Origin: Pyrinomonadaceae bacterium
Lineage (GTDB): Bacteria > Acidobacteriota > Blastocatellia > Pyrinomonadales > Pyrinomonadaceae
Reading direction: 5' to 3'
Length of the DNA: 64,000 bases
Assembly (NCBI GenBank): GCA_014380365.1
Contig: JACMJZ010000012.1
Coordinates: forward strand, 248,001-312,000
Part shown: positions 8,693 through 16,201 of the stretch, piece by piece
Layout of the letters: every line of letters starts with the position of its first letter
Numbering within the stretch: the stretch's first letter is position 1
Translations under genes and position numbers: made by a program
The notes under the pieces: model-generated
Databases searched by the model: none
Told to the model about the DNA's origin: nothing
The model's input: the letters and a program-made list of their open reading frames with translations, nothing else

Positions 8693-9154
8693 CTAGTCCG
8701 TGGGAAACTCGGTTATCTCACCGGGCTTGCGGAGCATCTTATTCACTTCGCCGAGGTGCATCTCCTCTTCGGCGATCATCTTTCGCGCGTATTCTTCCAG
8801 CAACACCGAACGGCCGTTCACCAGCACCAGCAGCTTCTTGTAAAGCACCAGTCCCGTCTGCTCAGCCTCCAGCGACTCAAGCAGGATGTCGTTGATGCCG
8901 TGCTTATGAGTTTCGAGCAACGCGCCAATCTTCAGCGATGGATGCTCGCCAAAATGCGTCACTAACTCCCCTGCTTCGTTGGCGTGCATGAGGCAGGTGG
9001 TCGCCTCGCTGCGGAGCCAACTCACGATAGGAATACGGCTGTGGCCGAAAATCATTAGAGCGTAATGGGTGTACCTAACGACGCCAGCCAGTTCTGTTTC
9101 GAGTATCTCGTTTAGCAATGCGACTGCCGCCGCCTTATCCAGGTTTTCCGACAT
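8693..9154 (-). CDS. Ferritin-like / bacterioferritin-family diiron protein
   Basis: The protein has 153 residues and is all helical. Carboxylate/His ligand patterns of a ferritin-like four-helix bundle are visible: ETELAGVVRYTHY in helix 1, CLMHANEAGEL in helix 2, ESLEAEQTGLVLYKKLL in helix 3 and ARKMIAEEEMHLGEV in helix 4. The EExH pattern in the last helix is a typical diiron ligand set. Likely roles are iron storage, peroxide removal or DNA protection. The start has a strong GGAGGAG ribosome site 3-4 nt upstream. It is divergent from the glutaredoxin-like gene, with a 129-nt shared upstream region. Confidence 0.8.
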   Translation of the reverse strand: MSENLDKAAAVALLNEILETELAGVVRYTHYALMIFGHSRIPIVSWLRSEATTCLMHANEAGELVTHFGEHPSLKIGALLETHKHGINDILLESLEAEQTGLVLYKKLLVLVNGRSVLLEEYARKMIAEEEMHLGEVNKMLRKPGEITEFPTD

Positions 9155-9283
9155 GTCTCCTCCGGATTATGGTCAAGTATCGGACCTAGTGAGAGTGCAA
9201 ACACCGCTTGCGGATCTTACAAAGCGCAAACCAAAGTTTGTACTCTGAACTGCCTGACATTTGGTTACAATTGGAAGCACTGC

Positions 9284-9580
9284 ATGACTGCGAAACCAGC
9301 AATTCCTGAAAAAGTTCAGGTAACACTATACACCCGTCCGGGTTGTCACCTTTGCGATGAAGCTAAAGAAGCCATGCTTGCTGCTCGTTGTGCTGAAGAA
9401 TATACGCTCGACGAGGTAAACATTGAAAGCGATCCTCGCCTGCTCCATTCCTATCGCCAGGATATTCCCGTGGTCTTGATCGACGGTCTTGAAGCGTTCC
9501 GGCATCGTGTGGCAACGGACGAGTTCCGACGACGAGTGGCTATGGCGGCCCGAAGCGGGAACGATACTCCTCAGAGATAA
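9284..9580 (+). CDS. Glutaredoxin-like / DUF836 thioredoxin-fold protein
   Basis: The protein has 98 residues. The redox motif CHLC lies in LYTRPGCHLCDEAKEAM (residues about 19-22). The cis-Pro segment (DIPVVLIDG) and the C-terminal helix are in place. This is the small glutaredoxin-like family that reduces disulfides in the cytoplasm. The last 41 nt overlap the 3' end of the convergent sugar dehydrogenase-like gene. The upstream region is shared with the ferritin-like gene, which could suggest joint oxidative-stress control; no operator is recognised. Confidence 0.8.
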   Translation: MTAKPAIPEKVQVTLYTRPGCHLCDEAKEAMLAARCAEEYTLDEVNIESDPRLLHSYRQDIPVVLIDGLEAFRHRVATDEFRRRVAMAARSGNDTPQR

Positions 9581-11906
9581 GAAAAGCCCTCACCATCTCC
9601 GCACTCACAAAATTTCCACTGTGGTTGTTGAGCTTCCCCAACCAAAAATCAAAACCAGAGAAGTCGGTGTTGGGCGGGTCGTCAGGGTTTCTGCGGAGGT
9701 AGCCAAAATATTGCATGAGCACGAAGGCCCGATTCTTCTCAGCGGTCTTAAGGTCGCTGTCCTCTGTTACTTTGAATAGAACCGTGGCCCGCGTCTCCGA
9801 GCCGTTGGTCAAGCCGGCGATCAAAGGATCGCGCTCTGCGGGAGAGAGCGCGCCACCGGCGTTAGCGTTGAGCGCGTTAACGTATTGCGCGGGGGTCATC
9901 GTCAGTGGGTACTGGCTCAGGAAAGTGACACGCGCTACAAACTCGACGGTATACACCTGCTTGTTCGTCTCCAATAGCTGCTCCCACCCTGGTTGCCCGA
10001 CCACGATACCGCGACTGATTTGCTGCGTGTCCCTGAGAAACTCGAAATAGCGCGGCATCTGTCCGAACGCGCTCTGGTGAAAACGGTAGACAAGAAAACC
10101 GGTCTCTTGAAACTCAACAGACAGGAAAAAGGCCGCCGAGACATTTTGTCTTCGGATATCTATGCACGTGGGCTCGCCGCCGCAGGCGAGAATCTGATTT
10201 GTCCAGAAGTCCTGGCCTTCGGCGTCACTCTGGCGGCTGAGAAAGTCGTGGTAGTGCTGACAGACAAAATCTCCAGCGGCGTCAATTGGATTTGGTGTAC
10301 CGCCGTCGGGATCGTCATCGCGGATGACAAGTGTCGCCTCAATCGGCGCTCCGAGCGTGGCGCCACTCGAAGGGTTGCTCAGCGTGAGTCGCGCTGATTC
10401 GTCGCCTTCAGTATATGAATCTTCTGTGATCGGAACAGACAATGTCCTGGTTGTTTCGCCAGGTTCGAACACCAGGCGGCCGCTGATGAATATGTAGTCA
10501 CTCTTTTGAAGCGCCGATACGTCAGCGATGGAATAATCAACCGAGTCGGTCCGGCTCGTGAGCACTGGGCCACTACGCGTAACTGTGACAAGCGCACTCG
10601 CACACCCTTCCGTTGCCTCAAACGTTGAACCACTAAACTGAATTGTTACCTGGGTGCCGGGCGTGGGCGTGGGCGTCGGTGTGGGAGTGGGCGTCGAATC
10701 AGTCAAGGTGTAGACGGTGCCACCGTAGTTTGCGACATAGAGATTGCCCATTTCGTCTTCGCCGAATGTGGAGATGGCGAGGGTGGTATCAAGAAGTAAG
10801 TCATTCTGCCAGGCGCCCGGTCCGCCGCTAAGTCCCCAAATGCGCCCGCTGCAGAAGTCGCCGTAGAAATACATTCCCTGCATGCGCGGGAAGGCGCTGC
10901 CGCGGTAGACGTAACCACCTGTCACGGAGCACCCGAAAGAGTGGCTATACTCTGCCACGGGGATTACCAAACCAGTCGTCGGACAGCCGGTTGAAGGATT
11001 GAAGCAGTGGTTCCCTTCCATCAGACGCCATCCATAATTCTCACCACCTGCGCTGGCGGCGGGCTGGAAGTTGATCTCTTCCCACGCGCCCTGGCCCACG
11101 TCGGCAATAAATAAATCTCCGGTGAGTTGATCAAAAGAGAAGCGCCATGGATTACGCAGACCCATGGCCCATATCTCAGAACGAAACCCGGACTGTCCGA
11201 CAAAAGGATTACTACTCGGAATCGTGTAGGTCGCCGGCAGACCGGTCTCAACATTGAGTCTTAGGATTTTTCCCAGAAGATCGTTTGGGTTTTGCGCGCG
11301 GTTACCGGGGTCGCCCGCGGAACCACCGTCGCCCATGGCGATATAGAGAAAACCGTCAAGTTTACCGAAGGCGAGCTGGCCTCCGTTGTGATTCGCAAAC
11401 GGTTGCGCGATGGTGATAACGATCTGTTCGCTGCCTGCATTCGCGAGGTCCGGGTTAGTTGTGCTTCGCGAGTAGCGGGCGATCACTGTGTCGCCAGCGG
11501 TGTTTGTGTAGTTGACGTAGAAACGGCCGTTGCTGGCGTAGCCGGGTGCGAAGGCGAGGCCCAGCAGGCCACGTTCACCGCCGGTGCTAATGCGGCTGGA
11601 GATGTCCAGGAAAGGAGTTGAAAGCACGGCGCCGTTTCTAATGATACGGATCCTGCCGCCCTGTTCGACGACGAAGATGCGCCCGCTGCCATCACCCGCG
11701 TGCGTGATGCTCACTGGCTGTGACATTCCGGAAATCGGATTGGAAATGGCAAGGACCGGCAAGTCGGCGGCGGCTGCGAGGTTGCTTGTCGCGCTTTTGG
11801 TTTCGAGGATATCGCCCGCAGCACCGGCGTTGAACGAGCTATCGAGAGCGAAGGCGCAACTCAGTATCAGGACTACTAAAACCAAAGCGAGGTTACTTTT
11901 GTTCAC
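9540..11906 (-). CDS. Secreted sugar dehydrogenase-like propeller with Calx-beta and DUF4214-type C-terminus
   Basis: The protein has 788 residues from a GTG start (11906) with GAGGGG upstream. Domains in order: a signal peptide; a PQQ-dependent glucose/sorbosone dehydrogenase-like propeller (about 45-400; markers SGRIFVVEQGGRIRI, GERGLLGLAFAPGY, FANHNGGQLAFG, WAMGLRNPWRFSFD); a Thr-Pro linker; a Calx-beta domain (about 425-530, ending VIRDDD); and a 250-residue helical DUF4214-like tail ending in EEYRSRFGPP. The tail is shared with the large protein at 47772-51959 and with a broken fragment at 42123-42293, so it may be a lineage-specific surface or secretion module. The gene starts 52 nt after the H-subunit N-half and may be cotranscribed. 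Confidence 0.85.
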   Translation of the reverse strand: MNKSNLALVLVVLILSCAFALDSSFNAGAAGDILETKSATSNLAAAADLPVLAISNPISGMSQPVSITHAGDGSGRIFVVEQGGRIRIIRNGAVLSTPFLDISSRISTGGERGLLGLAFAPGYASNGRFYVNYTNTAGDTVIARYSRSTTNPDLANAGSEQIVITIAQPFANHNGGQLAFGKLDGFLYIAMGDGGSAGDPGNRAQNPNDLLGKILRLNVETGLPATYTIPSSNPFVGQSGFRSEIWAMGLRNPWRFSFDQLTGDLFIADVGQGAWEEINFQPAASAGGENYGWRLMEGNHCFNPSTGCPTTGLVIPVAEYSHSFGCSVTGGYVYRGSAFPRMQGMYFYGDFCSGRIWGLSGGPGAWQNDLLLDTTLAISTFGEDEMGNLYVANYGGTVYTLTDSTPTPTPTPTPTPGTQVTIQFSGSTFEATEGCASALVTVTRSGPVLTSRTDSVDYSIADVSALQKSDYIFISGRLVFEPGETTRTLSVPITEDSYTEGDESARLTLSNPSSGATLGAPIEATLVIRDDDPDGGTPNPIDAAGDFVCQHYHDFLSRQSDAEGQDFWTNQILACGGEPTCIDIRRQNVSAAFFLSVEFQETGFLVYRFHQSAFGQMPRYFEFLRDTQQISRGIVVGQPGWEQLLETNKQVYTVEFVARVTFLSQYPLTMTPAQYVNALNANAGGALSPAERDPLIAGLTNGSETRATVLFKVTEDSDLKTAEKNRAFVLMQYFGYLRRNPDDPPNTDFSGFDFWLGKLNNHSGNFVSAEMVRAFLISEEYRSRFGPP

Positions 11907-11958
11907 GACTTAGCCCCTCATGCATGGACCGTCAGCGACGATTCTGGTACCCAGTTCG

Positions 11959-14283
11959 CTACTGTGATGCGAGATGAAGCGCTTGCGCCTGCTCGTCGAT
12001 CACCTGGTAGAGCCGCTCGCGCTCGAGTTCATCAGTCGCTTGCCGGTAGGCGAGCATCATGTCCTTGAGCGTGGCCAGCCCTTTGTAGAGTCCGGCGTTT
12101 TCTATCGGGGGCGTGAGGTAAGAGACTAATTCTGCATAGGAACGACGCTTGGCAATCGAACCCTCCGACGGGTTGTTTACACTGTAAATATAGATATTCG
12201 GCAACTCGTCCGTCAACCTGTCGGGCCAGCACTCGCCAGACAGACCAACCTGTTTGCCGGGCATGAACTCCAGGGCTCCGTGCGTGCCAACGTGAACCAC
12301 AGCGTCGACGTTAAGAACTTTTGAAAGATACGTGTAAAAGCCCATGAAGCCATGATGCGGCGCACCGCTGCGCGCCATCATCAACCGCATCGGATCGCCT
12401 TCGTAACCAAAGCTCGGTTGCACTCCAATAAATACCTTGCCGAGCTGGAGACCCTGGATGAGCACATCGCGTCCAAAAGAATTGACACGTCCCGGCGAAG
12501 GTCCCCAATCAGTTTCAATTTCATCCACATAGGGACAGAGCCGGCGATATTCATCGACGCCCATGCGATAGGCGACGTTGGCGGGGGAGCCGAAGCTTTC
12601 GGCGTTGCCGCCAATCAACATGTCTCTTAGGACATCGGCCGACTCCGGCAGTTTGACGTCGTAGCCTTCGGCTTCGAGTTGCTTGAGCGTGTCCCAAACA
12701 CTGGGAAACACGTCGAGGTCCGCAGCCGTTCCGATGTTTCCTTTGTTAGGCGGAAAACAGAAGAGCACCAGGGCCAGACTGATGTCGGTGCGCGGCGCGG
12801 TACGAAGTCTGTTCCAGCGCTTCAGTCGCCGCGCAAACCGCACGCAGCGATCGTCCAGCGGCATAGGTTCAACGCCGCTGCCGGGAATGCCACCGTAGAC
12901 AAAAGGTTCGGTCGCGCCGTCAATTTCCGGAATCGCAATCTGCATTCCCGCCTGAACGGGATTGAGACCTGTTTGCGACGCGCGCCAACTGTCAATTGTC
13001 TGCGTGTCCAGGCTGACTGCCGAGCGATAGGGACGATTCAAGCGTTGTAGAAACTCTGACGCAGCTTCGCTGTCGTTCATCGCCGGCCCACCAACGAAGC
13101 TGAAGCCTGTTAGCGAAACGATCTGGCTGACACGGGAACGGTCCGTGGGAAGTCCAATGTCCAAAGTCCAAGGTCCAAAGTCCTTTCGGTCTTCGACTTT
13201 GGACTTTGGACTTTGGACTTTGGACGCTTTGTCGTTGACAAAGAATTTACTAACAGCTTCGCGGTTATCCATCAACGTCGATAGTGCGGGGATTACGCTC
13301 AGACCTTCCGCCTCAATAGCGCGAATAAGCGCGTCGTAATGCTTCGTCGTTTTGCTGACAACCTGCGGCCGCATTAATAGCAGGCCAATCGTCGATTCCG
13401 GATCCAGAGCCGGCTTCTCGGACATTGGACTTTGGACTTTGGACTTTGGACTTCGCTTCTCGTACCACCTTCGATACTCCGCGAACGATTCGAATAACTT
13501 TGATGCGTCCGGATGGTAGATCGCGACCGAAGGCATTTGGTCGGGGGGCGGAATCTTTATCTTCGCCTTTTGGAGACGTTTGTCAGGAACGTATTCCTTC
13601 AGCGCGTAAAGCAGCATTGAGCGAATGTTCGCGGGAGTGGGCTGCAGGAAATAGCAGAAGATGTTGAGATAGTGTTTGACGTCGCGGAGTCCGCCTGCGG
13701 TTGGTATGAACCGAAGGATGCCCGGCAGACGATCGATAAGTTTCAGGTATTGTCCATGCCCATGCCTCACGGGCTTCCCGTTGGGTTCTTTGGACCTGAC
13801 CTGACGGCCGATCCACGAGCCGACAGTCCCGAGCATTTGAACGGCCTGACGGCTAAGTGTTTTTTGCTTCGCGCCATTCGCGGCGCTCTCCTGTTCCTCG
13901 GAGACCTCGCCAATTTCGCCCGATCCCCTGCTGCGCATCAACTTGCTGATATCCAGCCGTCCCATGCGCGTCCGCCGCATCAGTTCGGGCATGCAGTTGA
14001 TGACGATCACTGCTCGATGACGCGCCTTGTAGTCTTCGAGGGCTGGCATGAGACGCGCGGCGTTCTCGCCGTCCATAACGTGAATGACGAACACCACATC
14101 AGCGTCGCTGAGGCCCTGATCAACTTCGCTCCACTCAAGGTCACTCAACGGCGAGCCGAAGTTGTGGGCATCGATACGCAGATCCAGATTGTAATCACGA
14201 TTCAACTCGCGCTCCGCATTTCGCAGCGGCGCCAACAGACTTGAACCGATGTAACAAACCGTTACTTTCATGTCATTCCGCAT
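11959..14283 (-). CDS. bchH: Magnesium chelatase H subunit, N-terminal half (split, second in order)
   Basis: The protein has 774 residues and corresponds to roughly the first 60% of BchH/ChlH. It opens with the DUF3479-type domain (KVTVCYIGSSLLAPLRN, then VINCMPELMRRTRMG). It continues through HVGTHGALEFMPGKQVGLSG and NNPSEGSIAKRRSYA to ENAGLYKGL, and stops exactly where the family's C-terminal part would begin. H subunits bind protoporphyrin IX and insert the metal with the ATP-driven I and D subunits. The C-terminal half is a separate gene directly upstream (stop at 14291), so the natural order is inverted. The start is ATG 14283 or 14271; the longer frame to 14514 is shadow sequence. Two low-complexity stretches (about residues 278-287 and 354-380) come from inserted heptad repeats. 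Pathway unproven. Confidence 0.88.
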   Translation of the reverse strand: MRNDMKVTVCYIGSSLLAPLRNAERELNRDYNLDLRIDAHNFGSPLSDLEWSEVDQGLSDADVVFVIHVMDGENAARLMPALEDYKARHRAVIVINCMPELMRRTRMGRLDISKLMRSRGSGEIGEVSEEQESAANGAKQKTLSRQAVQMLGTVGSWIGRQVRSKEPNGKPVRHGHGQYLKLIDRLPGILRFIPTAGGLRDVKHYLNIFCYFLQPTPANIRSMLLYALKEYVPDKRLQKAKIKIPPPDQMPSVAIYHPDASKLFESFAEYRRWYEKRSPKSKVQSPMSEKPALDPESTIGLLLMRPQVVSKTTKHYDALIRAIEAEGLSVIPALSTLMDNREAVSKFFVNDKASKVQSPKSKVEDRKDFGPWTLDIGLPTDRSRVSQIVSLTGFSFVGGPAMNDSEAASEFLQRLNRPYRSAVSLDTQTIDSWRASQTGLNPVQAGMQIAIPEIDGATEPFVYGGIPGSGVEPMPLDDRCVRFARRLKRWNRLRTAPRTDISLALVLFCFPPNKGNIGTAADLDVFPSVWDTLKQLEAEGYDVKLPESADVLRDMLIGGNAESFGSPANVAYRMGVDEYRRLCPYVDEIETDWGPSPGRVNSFGRDVLIQGLQLGKVFIGVQPSFGYEGDPMRLMMARSGAPHHGFMGFYTYLSKVLNVDAVVHVGTHGALEFMPGKQVGLSGECWPDRLTDELPNIYIYSVNNPSEGSIAKRRSYAELVSYLTPPIENAGLYKGLATLKDMMLAYRQATDELERERLYQVIDEQAQALHLASQ
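13150..13225. repeat. CCAAAGT/ACTTTGG heptad inverted repeat inside the H-subunit gene
   Basis: CCAAAGTC-type words (13158-13182) are mirrored by ACTTTGG words (13196-13225). In the gene frame they encode Lys/Ser/Pro/Trp-rich residues such as KVQSPKSKV. The insertion keeps the frame open. The normal H-subunit sequence resumes on both sides. Confidence 0.75.
13424..13452. repeat. ACTTTGG heptad repeat, second in-frame copy in the H-subunit gene
   Basis: Four ACTTTGG-like heptads in tandem. They encode part of KRSPKSKVQSPMS on the minus strand. This copy has only one arm, unlike the one at 13150-13225. Confidence 0.7.
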
Positions 14284-14290
14284 CGCCGAA

Positions 14291-16042
14291 TTAAGCGACG
14301 CCTTCGAGTTGATCTTCCAGGCTGCCGATGATCTCGCGCAATTGATCGAGTGTTTCAGGGTCCGCGTCCCAATAGCCGCGGCCGTTGGCTTCGAGTAGAC
14401 GCGAAACCAGCGAATGCGCTGAGTGGGGATTGAGTTCGCGCAGGCGAGCCAGCATCTCCTGATCCAACACGAACGTTTCCGCAACCTCCGTGTAGACCCA
14501 GTCATCGACTGCATCCGCCGTAGCGCTCCAACCGAAAGTATTTGAGACGTGGCCCTCGATTTCCGCCACGCCGCGGAAGCCGTGCTTCAACATTCCCTCG
14601 TACCATTTCGGGTTCAGCGTCTTCGCACGCGTTTCCAGCCGCACAGTCTCCGCAAGCGATCTTATCTTTCCGTCCGGCGAAAGCGTGTCTGACAGATAGA
14701 TCGCCGGGCGGTTGCTCGCAAGTTTCTCTACCGCCTTCGAAACTCCACCGAGGTATTCGAAGTAGTGATCGACATCCGTAATCCCGATCTCAAACGTGTC
14801 GATGTTTTGGTAGGTGGCTTCGACACGAGCCAGCGCGCTATCCATCGCCGCCCGGGCTTCCACTCCTTCAATCGCCTGCCCTCTCGAGTCACGCCCGTAG
14901 GCGAAACACTTCCGGGTTACGAACAAATCGCCAAGCGTGTCGTCAGTCTGCCACTGCGAGTCCATCACCATGAAGTTGACGTTGGTTCCATAATTGCCCG
15001 GAGCGTTGGAGAACACGCGCGTCATCGCCTCGTCCGCATCGCAATGTCCATTCAGAACCTGCTCTTGAACGTGCCGGCGCAAGTAGTTCATCTCCTCGGG
15101 CTCATCAAGTTGAGCCACGAGACGGACAGCCTTATCCAACAACTGCACCGTCGGACTAAACAGATCCCGAAAGATTCCCGAGATGGTCATCACCACGTCG
15201 ATGCGTGGACGGCCCAGCTCATCAAGCGGGATCGCTTCCACTGCGGTAACCCGATTCAACGAATCAGACACAGGACGCACGCCGAGCAGCCAGAGCGCCT
15301 GAGCAACGCCTTCGCCTTGGGTCTTGATGTTGTCGAGTCCCCACAAAACGAGGGCCATCGCCCGTGGATAATGACCATGCTCTTCCTGGTATCTCGCCAA
15401 CAGTTTGTTAACAACCGCTTCGGCGCGCGCGTAAGCCATCGCCGAGGGCACTGCGTAAGGATTGATCGCGTGAGTGTTTCTTCCGGTCGGCAGAATCAAA
15501 GGGTTCTGAACTATGTCAGCGCCGGGGCCGGGGGGGACAAACTCGCCACGGAGCGCCTTCACCAGCGCCTCAACCTCGTTGTTTGTCTCGAGTTGCCTTG
15601 AGATGTTTTCCAGGAGAGTGAACACCGGGCGAGACTGCAGAGCGTTGACGTTTGCGCTCGTCTCCAGGGATTGTATCGCCGCGTCAATTCCATCCTCACC
15701 GAGTCTGTTGAGCGCTTTAGAAATGACCGCGTGAATTCGTTCGCGTTGCCTTAGCTCCTCCTCCGTCGGCGAAGCTAAGCTGTTGCTGGCTTGGCTCACC
15801 ACGAAACCCAATCCCTCTGCGACCAACGCCGGCAAGGCATGCGCTCCAGCTTCAGGACGGTCAAACGAGGCAATCATTCTGAGCACGTCCGTTTGCTCAG
15901 CCGGTTGCGAGGGACGGCCAAACACATGCAGTCCGGTTGGAATCAGTCGCTGCTCAATTTCGAGGAGTTGCTCATAGAGCGTGAACACGCGAAGGTCGCG
16001 TTTGTCGGATTCTGACCGCGTTGGATCGTTTTTCGTCGTCAT
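14291..16042 (-). CDS. bchH: Magnesium chelatase H subunit, C-terminal half (split, first in order)
   Basis: The protein has 583 residues and matches the C-terminal part of BchH/ChlH/CobN-family chelatase subunits. It starts after a short polar leader with LLEIEQRLIPTGLHVFG, where the family's second half begins. It runs through LVLWGLDNIKTQGEGVAQAL, the NYGTNVN segment and NTFGWSATADAVDDWVY to LLEANGRGYWDADPETLDQL. Together with the downstream N-half gene it covers a full H subunit of about 1350 residues without visible loss. Its stop is 8 nt from the start of the N-half, so translation is probably coupled. It follows the ChlID gene by 159 nt, which holds a palindrome. The two halves would have to assemble after translation. 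Confidence 0.88.
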   Translation of the reverse strand: MTTKNDPTRSESDKRDLRVFTLYEQLLEIEQRLIPTGLHVFGRPSQPAEQTDVLRMIASFDRPEAGAHALPALVAEGLGFVVSQASNSLASPTEEELRQRERIHAVISKALNRLGEDGIDAAIQSLETSANVNALQSRPVFTLLENISRQLETNNEVEALVKALRGEFVPPGPGADIVQNPLILPTGRNTHAINPYAVPSAMAYARAEAVVNKLLARYQEEHGHYPRAMALVLWGLDNIKTQGEGVAQALWLLGVRPVSDSLNRVTAVEAIPLDELGRPRIDVVMTISGIFRDLFSPTVQLLDKAVRLVAQLDEPEEMNYLRRHVQEQVLNGHCDADEAMTRVFSNAPGNYGTNVNFMVMDSQWQTDDTLGDLFVTRKCFAYGRDSRGQAIEGVEARAAMDSALARVEATYQNIDTFEIGITDVDHYFEYLGGVSKAVEKLASNRPAIYLSDTLSPDGKIRSLAETVRLETRAKTLNPKWYEGMLKHGFRGVAEIEGHVSNTFGWSATADAVDDWVYTEVAETFVLDQEMLARLRELNPHSAHSLVSRLLEANGRGYWDADPETLDQLREIIGSLEDQLEGVA

Positions 16043-16078
16043 GAAACGGATGGAGCTAGGCTTCTATCGATGTGTCGC

Positions 16079-16161
16079 GCTCGGGGCAGTAGCCCGACCG
16101 TCAGGGAGGGCGCGGATTTTACGCGCTTGCTAACGCGCGGGCTATTGGCCCGCTGCCGCGC
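16079..16161. repeat. Intergenic palindromic element (AGCCCGACCGTCAGGGAGGGC type)
   Basis: GGGGCAGTAGCCCGACCGTC on the left and CGCGCGGGCTATTGGCCCGC on the right frame a GC-rich centre between the ChlID gene and the H C-half. The left part matches the element at 47653-47733. The right part matches the GCCCGCGCGTTAGCAAGGGC words at 18427-18452 and 21342-21370. Confidence 0.65.
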
Positions 16162-16201
16162 CGCTCCAGGTTGTGCTTACATCGCGAACTAACAGTTTGC
16201 G

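Noticed and set aside
14284-14514. N-terminal extension of the H N-half gene
   Set aside because: It overlaps the coding end of the C-half gene in another frame and has a basic, Trp/Cys/Arg-rich shadow composition.
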